Under the pieces are notes generated by a model that saw only the letters and a list, made by a program, of their open reading frames with translations, ran no database searches and was not told the DNA's origin. 63,540 bases of DNA from Mycolicibacterium porcinum (GTDB taxonomy: Bacteria > Actinomycetota > Actinomycetes > Mycobacteriales > Mycobacteriaceae), in NCBI GenBank assembly GCA_001942045.1, contig MSTD01000035.1, forward strand, positions 1-63,540, written 5' to 3'. The position numbers and the translations under genes are program-made. Below, in pieces: positions 8,182 through 20,848 of this stretch. Positions within the stretch are counted from its first letter, which is position 1. Each line of letters starts with the position of its first letter.

Positions 8182-8946
8182 ATGGTGTTCGACGCCGTAG
8201 GTAACCCCCAGACGATTCTGCTGCTCGGCGGCACTTCAGAGATCGGGCTGGCGATCTGTGAGCGCTATCTGCGCGACGCGTCGGCCCGTATCGTGCTGGC
8301 CGCCCTGCCCGGCGATCCGGGCCGCGACGACGCGGTGGCCCAGCTTCGCAACGCCGGCGCGAGTTCGGTGGAGGTCATCGACTTCGACGCGGTCGACACG
8401 GCCAGCCACCCCGACGTGATCGACAAGGCATTCAGCGGAGGCGACGTCGATGTCGCGATCGTCGCGTTCGGCCTGCTCGGCGACGCCGAAGAGCTGTGGC
8501 AGAACCAGCGCAAGGCCGTGCAGATCGCCGAGATCAATTACACTGCAGCCGTTTCCGTCGGCGTCCTGGTCGGCGAGAAGATGCGGGCCCAAGGCTACGG
8601 CCAGATCATCGCGATGAGCTCGGCCGCCGGTGAGCGGGTGCGCCGGTCCAACTTCGTCTACGGCTCCACCAAGGCCGGGCTCGACGGGTTCTACCTCGGC
8701 CTCGGCGAGGCGCTGCGCGAATTCGGGGTGAAGGTGCTGGTGATCCGGCCCGGCCAGGTGCGCACCAGGATGAGCGCACACGTCAAGGAAGCCCCGTTGA
8801 CCGTCGACAAGGAATACGTCGCCGAACTGGCCGTCACGGCCTCGGCCAAGGGCAAGGAGCTGGTCTGGGCGCCAGGTGCGTTCCGCTACGTGATGATGGT
8901 TCTGCGGCACATCCCGCGGCCCATCTTCCGCAAGCTTCCCATCTGA
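8182..8946 (+). CDS. dprE2: decaprenylphosphoryl-2-keto-ribose reductase DprE2
   Basis: NAD(P)H-dependent short-chain dehydrogenase of 254 residues that reduces the DprE1 keto product to decaprenyl-phosphoryl-arabinose. The Rossmann motif GGTSEIG is at residues 12-18, the catalytic serine is in [12 protein letters not shown], and YGSTKAG supplies the YxxxK pair. The C terminus RPIFRKLPI is as in the M. tuberculosis protein. Its stop overlaps the aftA start by one base (TGATG), so it heads the arabinan operon. It is separated from dprE1 by furA-katG and the MpaB-like operon. Confidence 0.95.
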   Translation: MVFDAVGNPQTILLLGGTSEIGLAICERYLRDASARIVLAALPGDPGRDDAVAQLRNAGASSVEVIDFDAVDTASHPDVIDKAFSGGDVDVAIVAFGLLGDAEELWQNQRKAVQIAEINYTAAVSVGVLVGEKMRAQGYGQIIAMSSAAGERVRRSNFVYGSTKAGLDGFYLGLGEALREFGVKVLVIRPGQVRTRMSAHVKEAPLTVDKEYVAELAVTASAKGKELVWAPGAFRYVMMVLRHIPRPIFRKLPI

Positions 8947-10817
8947 TGCAGGTGCGTCCGGCCAGGGTCATCGGACACATGGTGATCGCCCTGATGCTCG
9001 CCTCGGCGGTGGCCGGGGTGTCGATCGCCGCGATCGCCCGGGTCCAATGGCCGGCCTACAACACCTCCAACCAGCTGCACGCGCTCACCACGGTCGGCCA
9101 GGTCGGCTCCCTGGCCGGAATCCTGGCCGCCGGCGTGATCTGGCGCCGGGGCCGGCGCACCTTGGCCCGACTGGCCGCGCTGATCTTCCTGTCGGCGTTC
9201 TCGGTGGTCACCCTGGCGATGCCGTTGGGCGCCACCAAGCTGTACCTGTTCGGGGTCTCGGTCGACCAGCAGTTCCGCACCGAGTACCTGACCCGGCTGG
9301 CCGACGCCCCCGGCCTCAACGACATGACCTACTTCGGGCTGCCGCCGTACTACCCGGCCGGCTGGTTCTGGATGGGCGGACGGATCGCCGCCGCCACCGA
9401 CACCCCGGCCTGGGAGATGTTCAAGCCCTGGTCGATCGTCTCGATCACCATCGCCGTCGCATTCGCATTCGTGTTGTGGGCAACCATGATTCGCTTCGAG
9501 TACGCGCTGATCGTCACCACCGCCGGCACCGCGGCCATGCTGGCCTACTCCTCCACCGAGCCGTACGCCGCGATCATCACCGTGCTGCTGCCGCCGGTGT
9601 TCGTGCTGGCCTGGTCCGGTTTACGGGGCAAGACCCGCAACGGCGGCTGGGGCGCCGTCATCGGCGTCGGCATCTTCCTCGGCTTCGCCGCCCTCTTCTA
9701 CACCCTGCTGCTGGCGTACTGCGCCTTCACCCTGGCGTTCATGGCGCTGGTGCTCGCCGTCGCACGCCGCAGTATCGACCCGTTGCTGCGGCTGGCGGTC
9801 ATCGCCGGGATCTCGGGACTCATCGCCCTGATCACCTGGGGCCCCTACCTGCTAGCCGCGATGCGCGGTCAACCCGCGGAGAAGGGCACCGCCCAGCACT
9901 ACCTGCCCGACGCCGGGGCCCAGCTGACCTTCCCGATGCTCAGCTTCACGCTGCTCGGCGCGCTGTGCATGCTCGGCACGCTGTGGCTTGTGGTCCGGGC
10001 CCGCAGCTCGACGCGGGCCGGCGCCCTGGCCGTCGCGGTGCTCGCCGTCTACGCCTGGTCCCTGCTGTCGATGCTGACCACCCTGGCCGGCACCACCCTG
10101 CTGTCCTTCCGGTTGCAGCCCACGCTGACCGTGCTGCTCACCACCGCCGGGGCGTTCGGGTTCATCGAGACGACACAGGCGATCGCCCGGCGGTACCAGC
10201 CGGAAACCGCGCGCCGCGTCGTCACGGCCGCCGCCGCCGTCGGCGCGATCGGCGCCATCACGTTCAGCCAGGACATCCCCGACGTGCTGCGCCCCGACAT
10301 CAACGTTGCCTACACCGACACCGACGGCACCGGCCAGCGGGCCGACCGCCGGGCCCCGGGGGCCGAACGCTATTACCGCGAGATCGACGCCAAGATCGCC
10401 GAGGTCACCGGGGTGCCGCGCAACCAGACCGTGGTGCTGACCGCCGACTACAGCTTCCTGTCCTACTACCCCTACTACGGGTTCCAGGGGCTGACGTCGC
10501 ACTACGCCAACCCGCTGGCCGAGTTCGACAAGCGAGCCAAGGCCATCGAGGGCTGGGCCACGCTCGGCACGGCCGACCAGTTCGTCAAGGCCCTCGACGA
10601 AATGCCCTGGAAGGCGCCGACAGTTTTCTTGATGAGACACGGCGCGAACGACACCTACACGTTGCGCCTGGCCTCCGACGTCTACCCCAACCAGCCCAAC
10701 GTGCGCCGCTACCACGTGGCGCTCGACGCAACACTGTTCAAAGATCCACGTTTCGAGGTGACCGACATCGGCCCGTTCGTCCTGGCGATCAGAAAGCCCG
10801 TTCCCGATGGCCATTAG
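8946..10817 (+). CDS. aftA: galactan 5-O-arabinofuranosyltransferase AftA
   Basis: GT-C membrane glycosyltransferase (623 residues) that adds the first arabinofuranose from decaprenyl-phosphoryl-arabinose to the galactan chain. About 11-13 hydrophobic segments fill the first 440 residues. The conserved block [16 protein letters not shown] around residue 102 lies in the first periplasmic loop where the acidic catalytic residues are found. A soluble C-terminal periplasmic domain follows. The start ATG overlaps the dprE2 stop, and the stop lies inside the embC start region (11-bp overlap), so dprE2-aftA-embC form one translationally coupled unit. Confidence 0.94.
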   Translation: MQVRPARVIGHMVIALMLASAVAGVSIAAIARVQWPAYNTSNQLHALTTVGQVGSLAGILAAGVIWRRGRRTLARLAALIFLSAFSVVTLAMPLGATKLYLFGVSVDQQFRTEYLTRLADAPGLNDMTYFGLPPYYPAGWFWMGGRIAAATDTPAWEMFKPWSIVSITIAVAFAFVLWATMIRFEYALIVTTAGTAAMLAYSSTEPYAAIITVLLPPVFVLAWSGLRGKTRNGGWGAVIGVGIFLGFAALFYTLLLAYCAFTLAFMALVLAVARRSIDPLLRLAVIAGISGLIALITWGPYLLAAMRGQPAEKGTAQHYLPDAGAQLTFPMLSFTLLGALCMLGTLWLVVRARSSTRAGALAVAVLAVYAWSLLSMLTTLAGTTLLSFRLQPTLTVLLTTAGAFGFIETTQAIARRYQPETARRVVTAAAAVGAIGAITFSQDIPDVLRPDINVAYTDTDGTGQRADRRAPGAERYYREIDAKIAEVTGVPRNQTVVLTADYSFLSYYPYYGFQGLTSHYANPLAEFDKRAKAIEGWATLGTADQFVKALDEMPWKAPTVFLMRHGANDTYTLRLASDVYPNQPNVRRYHVALDATLFKDPRFEVTDIGPFVLAIRKPVPDGH

Positions 10818-13800
10818 TTCCGGCGCTGACACGCCGATAGCATCAGAGCCCGTGACGGGACCGCGGGGAACCGCCGGCAGCAACCACCGGACGGTGCGGC
10901 TCATCGCGATCGTCGCCGGTCTGCTCGGCGTACTGATGGCGGTGGCGACACCGTTGCTTCCGGTCAAGCAGACCACCGCCCAACTCAACTGGCCGCAGAA
11001 CGGCACCTGGCAGAGCGTCAACGCGCCGCTGATCGGGTACGTCGCCACCGACCTGACCATCAGCGTGCCGTGCCAGGCCGCCGCGGGACTGGCCGGGCCG
11101 GAGAACCGGGGTCGCACGGTCCTCCTCTCCACCGTCCCCAAGCAGGCACCCAAGGCCATCGACCGCGGCCTGCTGATCGAGCGGGTCAACAACGACCTGC
11201 TGGTCATCGTCCGCAACACCCCGGTCGTCAGCGCACCGTTGGATGCCGTGCTCAGCCCGGCCTGCCAGACCCTGACCTTCACCGCGCACGCCGACAAGGT
11301 GACCGGCGAATTCGTCGGCCTGACCCAAGGTGACGCCAGCGCCACCGCCGACCACCCCGACGCGCCCCTGCGCGGTGAGCGCGGCGTCTACGACTTCCGG
11401 CCGCAGATCGTCGGCGTCTTCACCGACCTGTCCGGGCCCGCGCCCGAGGGCCTGAAATTCTCGGCCACCATCGACTCCCGCTACAGCAGCGCCCCGACGC
11501 TGCTCAAGATGCTGGCGATGATCATCGGCGTCGCGATGACCGTGATCGCGCTCGGCGCGCTGCACCGACTCGACACCGCCGACGGCGTCCGGCACCGACG
11601 CTTCCTGCCGCCCCGCTGGTGGTCGATGACACCGTTGGACGGGCTGGTCACCGCGGTGCTGGTGTGGTGGCACTTCGTCGGGGCCAACACCTCCGACGAC
11701 GGCTACATCCTGACCATGGCCCGGGTGTCCGAGCATGCCGGCTACATGGCCAACTACTACCGCTGGTTCGGCACCCCCGAAGCCCCGTTCGGCTGGTACT
11801 ACGACCTGCTGGCGCTGTGGGCGCACGTCTCCACCTCCAGCATCTGGCTGCGGCTCCCCACCCTGTTGATGGCCCTGGCCTGCTGGTGGGTGATCAGCCG
11901 CGAGGTGCTGCCGCGACTCGGTCGCGCCGTCAAGACCAACCGCGCGGCCGCCTGGACCGCCGCGGGCATGTTCCTGGCGTTCTGGCTGCCGCTCAACAAC
12001 GGCCTGCGGCCCGAACCGATCATCGCCCTCGGCATCCTGCTGACCTGGTGTTCGGTGGAGCGCGGGGTAGCCACCAACCGGATGCTGCCGGTCGCCGTCG
12101 CGATCATCATCGGCGCGCTGACCCTGTTCTCCGGCCCGACCGGCATCGCCGCCATCGGCGCCCTGCTGGTCGCCGTCGGACCGCTGAAAACCATTGTCGC
12201 CCGGCATACTTCACGCTTCGGCCATCTGCCGCTGCTGGCCCCGATCCTGGCCGCCTGCACCGTGACGATCATCCTGATCTTCCGCGACCAGACCCTGGCC
12301 GGTGAGCTGCAGGCCAGCACCTTTAAATCCGCCGTCGGCCCCAGCCTGGCCTGGTTCGACGAGCACATCCGCTACTCGCGGTTGTTCACCAGCAGCCCCG
12401 ACGGTTCGGTGGCCCGGCGCTTCGCGGTGCTGACCCTGCTGGTGGCCCTGGCGGTTTCGGTAGCGATGACGCTGCGCAAGGGCCGCATCCCCGGCACCGC
12501 CGCCGGTCCGAGCCGGCGCATCATCGGCATCACGATCATCTCGTTCCTGGCGATGATGTTCACCCCCACCAAGTGGACCCACCACTTCGGCGTGTTCGCC
12601 GGACTGGCCGGCTCGCTCGGCGCACTGGCCGCGGTCGCGGTGACGGCCGCCGCGATGAAGTCCCGGCGCAACCGGTCGATGTTCGCCGCGCTCGTGCTGT
12701 TCGTCATGGCGCTGTCGTTCGCCACCGTCAACGGCTGGTGGTACGTCTCCAACTTCGGTGTGCCCTGGTCGAACTCGTTCCCGGAGTGGCACTTCGGCTT
12801 CACCACGCTGCTGCTGGGCCTTTCGGTGGTGGCCCTGTTGCTGGCGGCGTGGTTCCACTTCACCGACCGCGACGAATCCCCGGACGGACCCCAGCGCCGC
12901 TGGCAGCGGATCGTGCAATCACCGCTGGCAATCGCCGCATGGCTGCTGGTGATGTTCGAGGTGGTCTCGCTGACCCTGGCGATGACGGCCCAGTACCCGG
13001 CCTGGTCGGTCGGGCGTTCCAACCTCGAGGCGCTCACCGGCAAGACCTGCGGTTTGGCCAACGACGTGATGGTCGAGGAGAACGCGAACGCCGGCCTGCT
13101 GGCACCGATCAGCGAGCCGCCCGGGCAGGCGCTCGGCGCGGTCACCGCGCAGGGATTCGGCCCCAACGGAATCCCCTCCGACGTCTCGGCCGACCCGGTG
13201 ATGGAACAGCCCGGTGCCGGCAACTTCGCCGACACCGATTCGGGCACCGTGACCGGCAGCGAGGTGGGTACCGAGGGCGGCACCACAGCTGCCGCCGGGA
13301 TCAACGGATCCCGGGCCCGGCTGCCCTACGGCCTCGACCCGGCCACCACCCCGGTGCTGGGCAGCTGGCGGGCCGGCACCCAGCAGCCCGCGATCATGCG
13401 CTCGGCCTGGTACCGGCTGCCCGACCGCGACAAGGCCGGTCCGCTGCTGGTCGTCTCGGCCGCGGGCCGCTTCGATCCGGGTGAGGTCGTGGTGCAGTGG
13501 GCCACCGATGCCCAGGCCGCCGAGAACAAGCCCGGCGGCGGTGTCGGATTCGCCGACGTGGGCGCAGCGCCGGCCTGGCGCAACCTGCGCGCCCCGATGG
13601 CCGCCATCCCACGCGAGGCCACCCAGATCCGCCTGGTCGCCTCCGACGACGACCTGGCCCCGCAGCACTGGATCGCGGTGACCCCGCCGCGCATCCCGGA
13701 ACTGCGGACCCTGCAGGACGTCGTCGGTTCCGAGGACCCGGTGCTGCTGGACTGGCTCGTGGGCCTGGCGTTCCCGTGTCAGCGGCCGTTCGGCCATCAG

Positions 13801-14085
13801 TACGGCGTCACCGAGGTGCCCAAGTGGCGGATCCTGCCGGACCGCTTCGGAGCCGAGGCCAACTCGCCGGTGATGGACTACCTGGGCGGTGGCCCGCTGG
13901 GCATCTCCGAACTGCTGCTGCGGCCGTCCAGCGTGCCGACGTATCTGAAGGACGACTGGTTCCGGGACTGGGGCTCACTGCAGCGGCTCACGCCGTGGTA
14001 CCCGGACGCCGAAGCGGCCCGTCTGGACCTGGGCACCGCGATCCGCAGTGGGTTGTGGAGCCCGGCCCCGCTACGACACAGCTAG
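10807..14085 (+). CDS. embC: arabinosyltransferase EmbC
   Basis: GT-C arabinosyltransferase of 1092 residues. EmbC is the paralog mainly used for the arabinan of lipoarabinomannan and is an ethambutol target. The order is an N-terminal membrane helix, a periplasmic jelly-roll domain (about 60-240), a bundle of membrane helices beginning near residue 240, and a C-terminal carbohydrate-binding domain from about 720. The catalytic first-loop motif is [12 protein letters not shown]. The ATG at 10807 overlaps the aftA stop by 11 bp. The assignment to EmbC rather than EmbA/B follows gene order and the C-terminal sequence. Confidence 0.94.
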   Translation: MAISSGADTPIASEPVTGPRGTAGSNHRTVRLIAIVAGLLGVLMAVATPLLPVKQTTAQLNWPQNGTWQSVNAPLIGYVATDLTISVPCQAAAGLAGPENRGRTVLLSTVPKQAPKAIDRGLLIERVNNDLLVIVRNTPVVSAPLDAVLSPACQTLTFTAHADKVTGEFVGLTQGDASATADHPDAPLRGERGVYDFRPQIVGVFTDLSGPAPEGLKFSATIDSRYSSAPTLLKMLAMIIGVAMTVIALGALHRLDTADGVRHRRFLPPRWWSMTPLDGLVTAVLVWWHFVGANTSDDGYILTMARVSEHAGYMANYYRWFGTPEAPFGWYYDLLALWAHVSTSSIWLRLPTLLMALACWWVISREVLPRLGRAVKTNRAAAWTAAGMFLAFWLPLNNGLRPEPIIALGILLTWCSVERGVATNRMLPVAVAIIIGALTLFSGPTGIAAIGALLVAVGPLKTIVARHTSRFGHLPLLAPILAACTVTIILIFRDQTLAGELQASTFKSAVGPSLAWFDEHIRYSRLFTSSPDGSVARRFAVLTLLVALAVSVAMTLRKGRIPGTAAGPSRRIIGITIISFLAMMFTPTKWTHHFGVFAGLAGSLGALAAVAVTAAAMKSRRNRSMFAALVLFVMALSFATVNGWWYVSNFGVPWSNSFPEWHFGFTTLLLGLSVVALLLAAWFHFTDRDESPDGPQRRWQRIVQSPLAIAAWLLVMFEVVSLTLAMTAQYPAWSVGRSNLEALTGKTCGLANDVMVEENANAGLLAPISEPPGQALGAVTAQGFGPNGIPSDVSADPVMEQPGAGNFADTDSGTVTGSEVGTEGGTTAAAGINGSRARLPYGLDPATTPVLGSWRAGTQQPAIMRSAWYRLPDRDKAGPLLVVSAAGRFDPGEVVVQWATDAQAAENKPGGGVGFADVGAAPAWRNLRAPMAAIPREATQIRLVASDDDLAPQHWIAVTPPRIPELRTLQDVVGSEDPVLLDWLVGLAFPCQRPFGHQYGVTEVPKWRILPDRFGAEANSPVMDYLGGGPLGISELLLRPSSVPTYLKDDWFRDWGSLQRLTPWYPDAEAARLDLGTAIRSGLWSPAPLRHS

Positions 14086-14311
14086 GCGCAGCTGTCGGGA
14101 GCCAGGTGCCGAGCACTAGGCGGCGAACTGCAGTCACCATCAAGCAGCAATCCGCCGCACAAGCACCTGCGAGCCCGAATCCGGGTGCGCCTGCCCACAG
14201 GGGTCCTACGCCGTCTCGGTGACGCCGCTTGATTAGAAGTTCGCACACACACTCACCAAAAGGGCGACGGAGAACAGGGGCTCACATACGGGTCGCATAA
14301 CATCGAGCCTC
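14086..14311 (+). promoter_or_regulatory. embC-embA intergenic region with leaderless embA promoter
   Basis: This 226-bp gap has no credible coding frame. A TAACAT -10 (14298-14303) ends 8 bases before the embA GTG, predicting a leaderless embA mRNA. No good -35 is visible. In M. tuberculosis the matching region carries the embA promoter, and ethambutol-resistance mutations cluster at -8 to -16 from embA. The corresponding bases here fall in or beside this hexamer. Confidence 0.6.
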
Positions 14312-17300
14312 GTGCCTTCCGATGAGCCAACCGACCGTGTTGTGGGCATCGCACGCCTGATCGCCATCGTCGCGGGCATCGCGGGTGTGGTGCTGTGCGC
14401 GCTGGTGCCGCTGCTGCCCGTCAAACAGTCCACCGCGACGGTCCTGTGGCCGCAGGGCACCGACGCCGCCGGAAACGTCACCTCGGTGACGGCCCCGCTG
14501 GTGTCGGGCGCCCCGCAGTCCCTCGACGTGTCCATTCCGTGCTCGGCGATCGCCACGCTGCCCGCCGAGGGCGGCCTGGTGTTCTCGACGATCCCCGCGG
14601 GCGGCATCGACGCCAGCCGCAACGGGCTGTTCGTGCGTGCCAACCCCGAAACCGTCGTGGTCGCGTTCCGTGACTCGGTGGCCGCTGTCGCCCCCCGCGC
14701 CGCGATCAACGCCGGCGGCTGCAGCGCGCTGCACCTGTGGGCCAACCTCGGTGGCGTGGGCGCCGACTTCGTCGGTATCCCCGGTGCCACCGGCACCGGC
14801 GCGGTGGAGAAGAAGCCTCAGGTGGCCGGGCTGTTCACCGATCTGAAGATGACGCCGCAGCCCGGGCTGAGCGCCCGCGTCGACATCGACACCCGCTTCA
14901 TCACCACACCGACCGCGCTCAAACTGCTGGTGATGGGGCTCGGGGTGGTGTGCGTGGTGGCCTCGATCATCGCTTTGGCCGTGCTCGACCGGCGCAGCGG
15001 TCATCGGGTCGGCGGAGCGTGGAAGCGCTTCGTCAAGGTTCCGGTCGCGACCTGGATCGCCGACATCGGCGTCATCGGCGGCCTGCTGCTCTGGCACGTC
15101 ATCGGCGCCATCTCATCGGACGACGGCTACAACCTGACCATCGCGCGGGTATCGGCCGACGCCGGCTACACCGCCAACTACTTCCGCTACTTCGGCGCCA
15201 CCGAGGCCCCGTTCGACTGGTACCAGTCCGTGCTCGCCCACTTCGCGGCGATCAGCACCGCCGGCGTCTGGATGCGCGTGCCCGCCACACTGGCCGCCAT
15301 CGGCACCTGGCTGCTGCTCAGTCGCTGGGTGCTGCCCCGGCTCGGACGGCGCGTCGCACTGAACCGGGTCACCATGTGGACCGCGGGCGCGGTGTTCCTG
15401 GCCGCCTGGTTCCCATTCAACAACGGCCTGCGCCCCGAACCGCTCATCGCATTCGGCGTGCTCTCGGTGTGGGCCCTCGTAGAAAGCACAGTGGCGACCC
15501 GCCGCATCTGGCCCACCGCCCTGGCGATCATCGTCGCCGCCCTCAGCGTGACGCTGGCCCCGCAAGGCATCATCGCGGTGGCCCCGCTGCTGGTCGGTGC
15601 GCGCAGCGTCGTCGGCATCATCCGTAGCCGCCGCATCGCCCTGCCCGCCCTCGCCACGCTCGCCGGCTCGGCCGCCCTGATCTTCGTCGTCATCTTCCGC
15701 GACCAGACCCTGGCCACCGTCGCCGAATCGGCCCGCATCAAGTACACCGTCGGCCCGACCATCTCGTGGTACCAGGAATTCCTGCGCTACTACTTCCTGA
15801 CCGTGGAAGATTCGGTGGACTCGTCACTGACCCGACGGTTCGCCGTGCTGGCCATGATGCTGTGCCTGTTCGGCATGATCGCGCTGCTGCTGCGCAAAGG
15901 CCACGTGCCCGGGATCGCCAGCGGACCCGTCTGGCGACTGATCGGCACCACCGCGATCGGCCTGCTCCTGCTGCACTTCACCCCGACCAAGTGGGCCGTA
16001 CAGTTCGGCGCGTTCGCCGGGCTGGCCGCGGCCCTCGGCGCGGTGACGGCATTCGCCTTCGCCCGGGTGGGCCTGCACAGCCGACGCAACCTGGCGCTGT
16101 ACATCACCGCGCTGCTGTTCGTACTCGCCTGGGCCACCTCAGGCATCAACGGCTGGTTCTACATCGGCAACTACGGCGTCCCGTGGTTCGACCGCCAACC
16201 GGTGATCGCCGGATTCCCGGTCACCACGATCTTCCTGGCGCTGGCCATCATCACCGCGGTGCTGGCCGGTTGGCTGCACTTCCGCATCGACTACGCCGGG
16301 CACACCGAGGTGGCCGACACCCGACGCAACCGGGTCCTGGCCTCGACGCCGCTGCTCGTGGTCGCCGTGATCATGGTGGTGCTCGAAGTCGGGTCGATGA
16401 CCAAGGGCTTCGTCCAGCGCTACCCCGTCTACACCACCGCCAAGGCCAACCTGTCGTCACTGACCTCGGGCCTGTCGTCGGACAGCTGCGCCATGGCCGA
16501 CGACGTCCTCGTCGAGGCCGACACCAACGCGGGCATGCTGCAGCCGGTGCCGGGCCAGACCTACGGCGAGTACGGACCGCTCGGCGGCGAGAACCCGGTC
16601 GGCTTCACGCCCAACGGGATCAGCGACACGCTCGAACCGCCCAAGCCCGTCGTCGCCAACCCCGGCACGGTGAACTCCGACGGCTCACCCAACAAGCCCA
16701 ATGTCGGCATCGCCTACGCGGCGGGCACCGGCGGCGGCTACGGGCCCGTCGGCGTCAACGGCTCCCGCGTGTACCTGCCGTTCGGCCTCGACCCGGCCCG
16801 CACCCCGGTGATGGGCAGCTACAAGGAGAATTCGGTGGCCGCCAAGGCCACCTCGGCCTGGTACCAACTGCCGCCGCGCACTCCGGACCGGCCGCTGGTG
16901 ACGGTCGCCGCCGCCGGGGCCATCTGGTACTACGACGAAGAACACGAGTTCCACTACGGCCAGTCCCTGAAGTTGCAGTGGGGCGTGCATCGTCCCGACG
17001 GCAGCTTCCAGGCCCTCGACGCCGTGCAGCCCATCGACGTGTTCGCCCAATACGCCTGGCGCAACCTGCGTTTCCCGCTCGCCTGGGCACCGCCGGAGGC
17101 CAACGTGGCGCGGATCGTCGCCGACGACCCGAACCTGTCCGACGATCAGTGGTTCGGTTTCACCCCGCCGCGGGTGCCGACCCTGCAGACCGCGCAGCAG
17201 TTCCTCGGCGCGCAGACCCCGGTGCTGATGGACATCGCGACTGCCGCGAATTTCCCGTGCCAGCGCCCGTTCTCCGAACGTCTCGGCGTGGCCGAGCTGC

Positions 17301-17578
17301 CGGAGTACCGCATCCTTCCCAACGTCAAGCAAGTGGTGGTGTCGTCGAACATGTGGCAGTCCGCCCAAAAGGGTGGCCCCTTCCTCTTCATCCAGGCGCT
17401 GCTGCGCACGTCGACGATCCCGACGTATCTGCGTGACGACTGGTACCGGGACTGGGGCTCGATCGAGAAATACGACCCGGTGGTGCCGGCCGGGCAGGCG
17501 CCCGTCGCCAACATCGAAGAAGGAACCCAGCGAGTGTTCGGCTTCAGCCGTCCCGGACCGATCCGGGCCCTGCCATGA
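14312..17578 (+). CDS. embA: arabinosyltransferase EmbA
   Basis: GT-C arabinosyltransferase of 1088 residues that works with EmbB to build the terminal branched hexa-arabinose of arabinogalactan. It has the same architecture as EmbC: an N-terminal helix, jelly-roll domain, polytopic core, and C-terminal carbohydrate-binding domain with [18 protein letters not shown] near residue 815. The first-loop catalytic motif reads [12 protein letters not shown]. The GTG at 14312 is chosen from the -10 spacing and from similarity of the N terminus. The TGA overlaps the embB ATG as ATGA. Confidence 0.94.
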   Translation: MPSDEPTDRVVGIARLIAIVAGIAGVVLCALVPLLPVKQSTATVLWPQGTDAAGNVTSVTAPLVSGAPQSLDVSIPCSAIATLPAEGGLVFSTIPAGGIDASRNGLFVRANPETVVVAFRDSVAAVAPRAAINAGGCSALHLWANLGGVGADFVGIPGATGTGAVEKKPQVAGLFTDLKMTPQPGLSARVDIDTRFITTPTALKLLVMGLGVVCVVASIIALAVLDRRSGHRVGGAWKRFVKVPVATWIADIGVIGGLLLWHVIGAISSDDGYNLTIARVSADAGYTANYFRYFGATEAPFDWYQSVLAHFAAISTAGVWMRVPATLAAIGTWLLLSRWVLPRLGRRVALNRVTMWTAGAVFLAAWFPFNNGLRPEPLIAFGVLSVWALVESTVATRRIWPTALAIIVAALSVTLAPQGIIAVAPLLVGARSVVGIIRSRRIALPALATLAGSAALIFVVIFRDQTLATVAESARIKYTVGPTISWYQEFLRYYFLTVEDSVDSSLTRRFAVLAMMLCLFGMIALLLRKGHVPGIASGPVWRLIGTTAIGLLLLHFTPTKWAVQFGAFAGLAAALGAVTAFAFARVGLHSRRNLALYITALLFVLAWATSGINGWFYIGNYGVPWFDRQPVIAGFPVTTIFLALAIITAVLAGWLHFRIDYAGHTEVADTRRNRVLASTPLLVVAVIMVVLEVGSMTKGFVQRYPVYTTAKANLSSLTSGLSSDSCAMADDVLVEADTNAGMLQPVPGQTYGEYGPLGGENPVGFTPNGISDTLEPPKPVVANPGTVNSDGSPNKPNVGIAYAAGTGGGYGPVGVNGSRVYLPFGLDPARTPVMGSYKENSVAAKATSAWYQLPPRTPDRPLVTVAAAGAIWYYDEEHEFHYGQSLKLQWGVHRPDGSFQALDAVQPIDVFAQYAWRNLRFPLAWAPPEANVARIVADDPNLSDDQWFGFTPPRVPTLQTAQQFLGAQTPVLMDIATAANFPCQRPFSERLGVAELPEYRILPNVKQVVVSSNMWQSAQKGGPFLFIQALLRTSTIPTYLRDDWYRDWGSIEKYDPVVPAGQAPVANIEEGTQRVFGFSRPGPIRALP

Positions 17579-20500
17579 CCACGACCGTGCGCGAACACAG
17601 CGCTGACAAGGGTGTACAGCTGACCCGCTGGGTCGCGATGATCGCCGGCCTGATCGGCTTCGTGTGCGCGGTGGCCACCCCGCTGCTGCCGGTGGTGCAG
17701 ACCACCGCCACGTTGAACTGGCCCCAGCAAGGTGAGCTCAACAACGTCACCGCGCCGCTGATCACCCAGACGCCGGTCACCATGTCGGTGACCGTGCCGT
17801 GTGAGGTGATCCGGTCGATGCCCCCAGAGGGCGGCATGGTGCTGGGCACCGCGCCCAAGGAGGGCAGGCAGGCCGCGCTCAACGCGCTGTTCATCCACGT
17901 CAACAGCAAGCGCGTCGACATCACCGACCGCAACGTGGTGATCGCCAGCGTCTCGCGGGAGAAGGCCAATTCCCCGGCCTGCAAACGGATCGAGATCACC
18001 TCGTCCGACGCGGGCACCTTCGCCACCTTCGTGGGGCTCACCGACAAGGACGGCAAGGAGCAACGGACCGGCTTCGCCGACCCGAACCTGCGGCCGCAGA
18101 TCGTCGGTGTCTTCACCGAGCTGAGTGGGCCTGCCCCGCAAGGGCTTTCCCTGTCGGCCACGATCGACACCCGGTTCACCTCCAAGCCCACGGCGCTCAA
18201 GCTGACGGCGATCCTGCTCGGCATCGCCGCCACCGTGGTCGCGGTACTCGCGCTGTGGCGCCTCGACCGACTCGACGGCCGGCGCATGCACCACCTGATC
18301 CCGTCGCGCTGGCGCACGTTCAGCCCGGTCGACGTGGTGGTGGTCGGCGCATTCCTGCTGTGGCACATCATCGGCGCGAACTCGTCGGACGACGGCTATC
18401 AGTTGCAGATGGCCCGGGTGGCCGACCACGCCGGCTACATGTCGAACTACTTCCGCTGGTTCGGCAGTCCCGAGGACCCGTTCGGCTGGTACTACAACCT
18501 GCTCGCCCTGATGACCCATGTCAGCGACGCCAGCATCTGGATGCGGTTGCCCGACCTGGTCTGCGGAATCGTGTGCTGGCTGTTGCTGTCCCGTGAGGTG
18601 CTGCCGCGGCTCGGCCCGGCGGTGATCGCCTCCAAACCGGCACTGTGGGCCGCGGGCCTGGTGCTGCTGGCCGCCTGGATGCCGTTCAACAACGGCCTGC
18701 GGCCCGAAGGCCAGATCGCCACCGGCGCCCTGATCACCTACGTGCTGATCGAACGGGCCATCATCTCCGGACGGCTCACTCCGGCCGCCCTGGCGATCAT
18801 CTCCGCCGCCTTCACCCTGGGCATCCAGCCGACCGGCCTGATCGCCGTGGCCGCACTGGTGGCCGGTGGCCGTCCCATCGTGCGCATCCTGGTGCGTCGT
18901 GGCCGCGTGCTGGGCGTGTGGCCGCTCATCCTTCCGCTACTGGCCGCGGGCACGGTGATCCTGACCGTCGTGTTCGCCGACCAGACCTTCGCCACCGTGT
19001 TGGAAGCCACCAGAATTCGCACCGCGATCGGCCCCAGCCAGGAGTGGTGGACCGAGAACCTGCGCTACTACTACCTGATCCTGCCGACGGTGGACGGCTC
19101 GCTGTCGCGCCGCTTCGGCTTCATCATCACCGCGTTGAGCCTGTTCGCGGCGATGTTCATCATGTTGCGGCGCAAGCGGGTTGCCGGTGTCGCACGTGGG
19201 CCCGCCTGGCGGTTGATGGGCATCATCTTCGCCACGATCTTCTTCCTGCAGTTCGCCCCCACCAAGTGGGTGCACCACTTCGGGCTGTTCGCCGCGGTGG
19301 GGGCCGCGATGGCGGCGTTGGCCACGGTGCTGGCCTCGCCGGCCGTACTGCGCTCGGCCCGTAACCGAATGGCCTTCACGTCGGCCGTGTTGTTCGTGCT
19401 CGCCCTGTGCTTCGCCAGCACCAACGGCTGGTGGTACGTGTCCAGCTACGGCGTCCCGTTCAACAACGACAAGCCCAACATCGGCGGAATCACCGTGAGC
19501 GCCATCTTCTTCGCGCTGTTCGCTCTCACCGCGCTGTGGGCGTTTTGGCTGCACCTGCGGCCCTCAGCCGAGGGCCGGCTGACGCGGGCACTGACCGCAG
19601 CTCCGGTGCCTGTCGCGGCCGGCTTCATGGTGGTGGTGTTCGTCGGTTCGATGCTCTACGGAGTGGTGCGTCAGGACGGCACCTACTCCAACGCCTCCTC
19701 CAACCTCCGCGCATTCGCCGGCGGCTGCGGGCTGGCCGACGATGTACTGGTCGAACCCGATACCAACGACGGGTTCCTCACGCCGGCGCCGGGAGACTAC
19801 GGCCCGCTGGGTCCGCTGGGCGGCACCGCACCGACCGGATTCACCCCGAACGGCGTGCCGGACCACATTGTCGCCGAGGCGATTCGGATCACCGTGCCGA
19901 TGCCGGGCATCGACGCCGACTGGAACGCCGACGCCAAGCTGGACACCCCCGGTGTCAACGGCTCGACCGTGCCGCTGCCGTACGGGCTGGATCCGGCCCG
20001 GGTCCCGCTGGCCGGCAGCTACGCCGAGGGCCCGGGACAACAGGTGAGCAAGCTGGCCTCGGCCTGGTACCAGCTGCCCGCGCCCGACGCCGCCCACCCG
20101 CTGGTCGTCGTCACCGCGGCCGGAACCATCACCGGCAACAGCATTTTCAACGGCCGCACCGAGGGCCAGACGGTCGAGCTCGAGTACGGACGGCCCGGCC
20201 CTGACGGCGCAGCGGTGCCGGCCGGGCGGGTGGTGCCCTACGATCTCGGACCGATCCCGTCCTGGCGCAACCTGCGCTTCGACCGCAGCCAGATTCCGGC
20301 CGACGCCACCTACGTCCGCGTCATCGCCGAGGATCTGTCGTTGAGCCCCGGCGACTGGGTGGCGGTCACGCCGCCCCGGGTCCCCGAGGTCAAGACCGTG
20401 CAGGAGTACGTCGGCTCCCAGCAGCCGGTGCTCATGGACTGGGCGGTCGGAATGGCGTTCCCGTGCCAGCAGCCGATGCTGCACGCCAACGGCGTCACCG

Positions 20501-20775
20501 AGGTGCCAAAGTTCCGGATCACCCCGGACTACAACGCCAAGATGAAGGACACCGACACCTGGGAGGACGGCATCAACGGCGGTCTGCTGGGCATCAGTGA
20601 CCTACTGCTACGCCAGCACGTGATGGCCACCTACCTGAACAAGGACTGGGGCCGCGACTGGGGATCACTGCGCAAGTTCGACACCATCGTCGAGGCGACT
20701 CCGGCGAACATCGAGCTTGGGACGGCGACACATTCGGGGCTGTACAAGCCGGGGCGGATCCGGATCAAGCCGTAG
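17575..20775 (+). CDS. embB: arabinosyltransferase EmbB
   Basis: GT-C arabinosyltransferase of 1066 residues, partner of EmbA and the main ethambutol target. Asp272-Asp273 in [14 protein letters not shown] correspond to the catalytic first-loop acidic pair. Met279 aligns with Met306 of M. tuberculosis EmbB, the commonest ethambutol-resistance site, and is wild-type here. The residue aligned with Ile303 is Gln276 and that aligned with Gly305 is Gln278; EmbC and EmbA of this window have other residues there. The start is coupled to embA by ATGA. A long inverted repeat follows the stop. Confidence 0.95.
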   Translation: MTTTVREHSADKGVQLTRWVAMIAGLIGFVCAVATPLLPVVQTTATLNWPQQGELNNVTAPLITQTPVTMSVTVPCEVIRSMPPEGGMVLGTAPKEGRQAALNALFIHVNSKRVDITDRNVVIASVSREKANSPACKRIEITSSDAGTFATFVGLTDKDGKEQRTGFADPNLRPQIVGVFTELSGPAPQGLSLSATIDTRFTSKPTALKLTAILLGIAATVVAVLALWRLDRLDGRRMHHLIPSRWRTFSPVDVVVVGAFLLWHIIGANSSDDGYQLQMARVADHAGYMSNYFRWFGSPEDPFGWYYNLLALMTHVSDASIWMRLPDLVCGIVCWLLLSREVLPRLGPAVIASKPALWAAGLVLLAAWMPFNNGLRPEGQIATGALITYVLIERAIISGRLTPAALAIISAAFTLGIQPTGLIAVAALVAGGRPIVRILVRRGRVLGVWPLILPLLAAGTVILTVVFADQTFATVLEATRIRTAIGPSQEWWTENLRYYYLILPTVDGSLSRRFGFIITALSLFAAMFIMLRRKRVAGVARGPAWRLMGIIFATIFFLQFAPTKWVHHFGLFAAVGAAMAALATVLASPAVLRSARNRMAFTSAVLFVLALCFASTNGWWYVSSYGVPFNNDKPNIGGITVSAIFFALFALTALWAFWLHLRPSAEGRLTRALTAAPVPVAAGFMVVVFVGSMLYGVVRQDGTYSNASSNLRAFAGGCGLADDVLVEPDTNDGFLTPAPGDYGPLGPLGGTAPTGFTPNGVPDHIVAEAIRITVPMPGIDADWNADAKLDTPGVNGSTVPLPYGLDPARVPLAGSYAEGPGQQVSKLASAWYQLPAPDAAHPLVVVTAAGTITGNSIFNGRTEGQTVELEYGRPGPDGAAVPAGRVVPYDLGPIPSWRNLRFDRSQIPADATYVRVIAEDLSLSPGDWVAVTPPRVPEVKTVQEYVGSQQPVLMDWAVGMAFPCQQPMLHANGVTEVPKFRITPDYNAKMKDTDTWEDGINGGLLGISDLLLRQHVMATYLNKDWGRDWGSLRKFDTIVEATPANIELGTATHSGLYKPGRIRIKP

Positions 20776-20790
20776 CCCGGGTGGCGCGTC

Positions 20791-20845
20791 GAGTGGCCAG
20801 TTGTGACACGTATACAACGAAAAGTTGTGTCATAACTGGCCACTC
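20791..20845. terminator. inverted repeat between convergent embB and SRPBCC gene
   Basis: GAGTGGCCAGTTGTGACAC (20791-20809) is mirrored by 20824-20845, whose complement reads GAGTGGCCAGTTATGACAC. That is a 19-bp arm with one mismatch around a 14-base AT-rich loop. It starts 16 bp after the embB stop and ends 4 bp before the convergent gene's stop, so a bidirectional terminator is likely. The long arms and AT-rich loop also resemble a dispersed intergenic repeat. Confidence 0.7.
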
Positions 20846-20848
20846 GCG

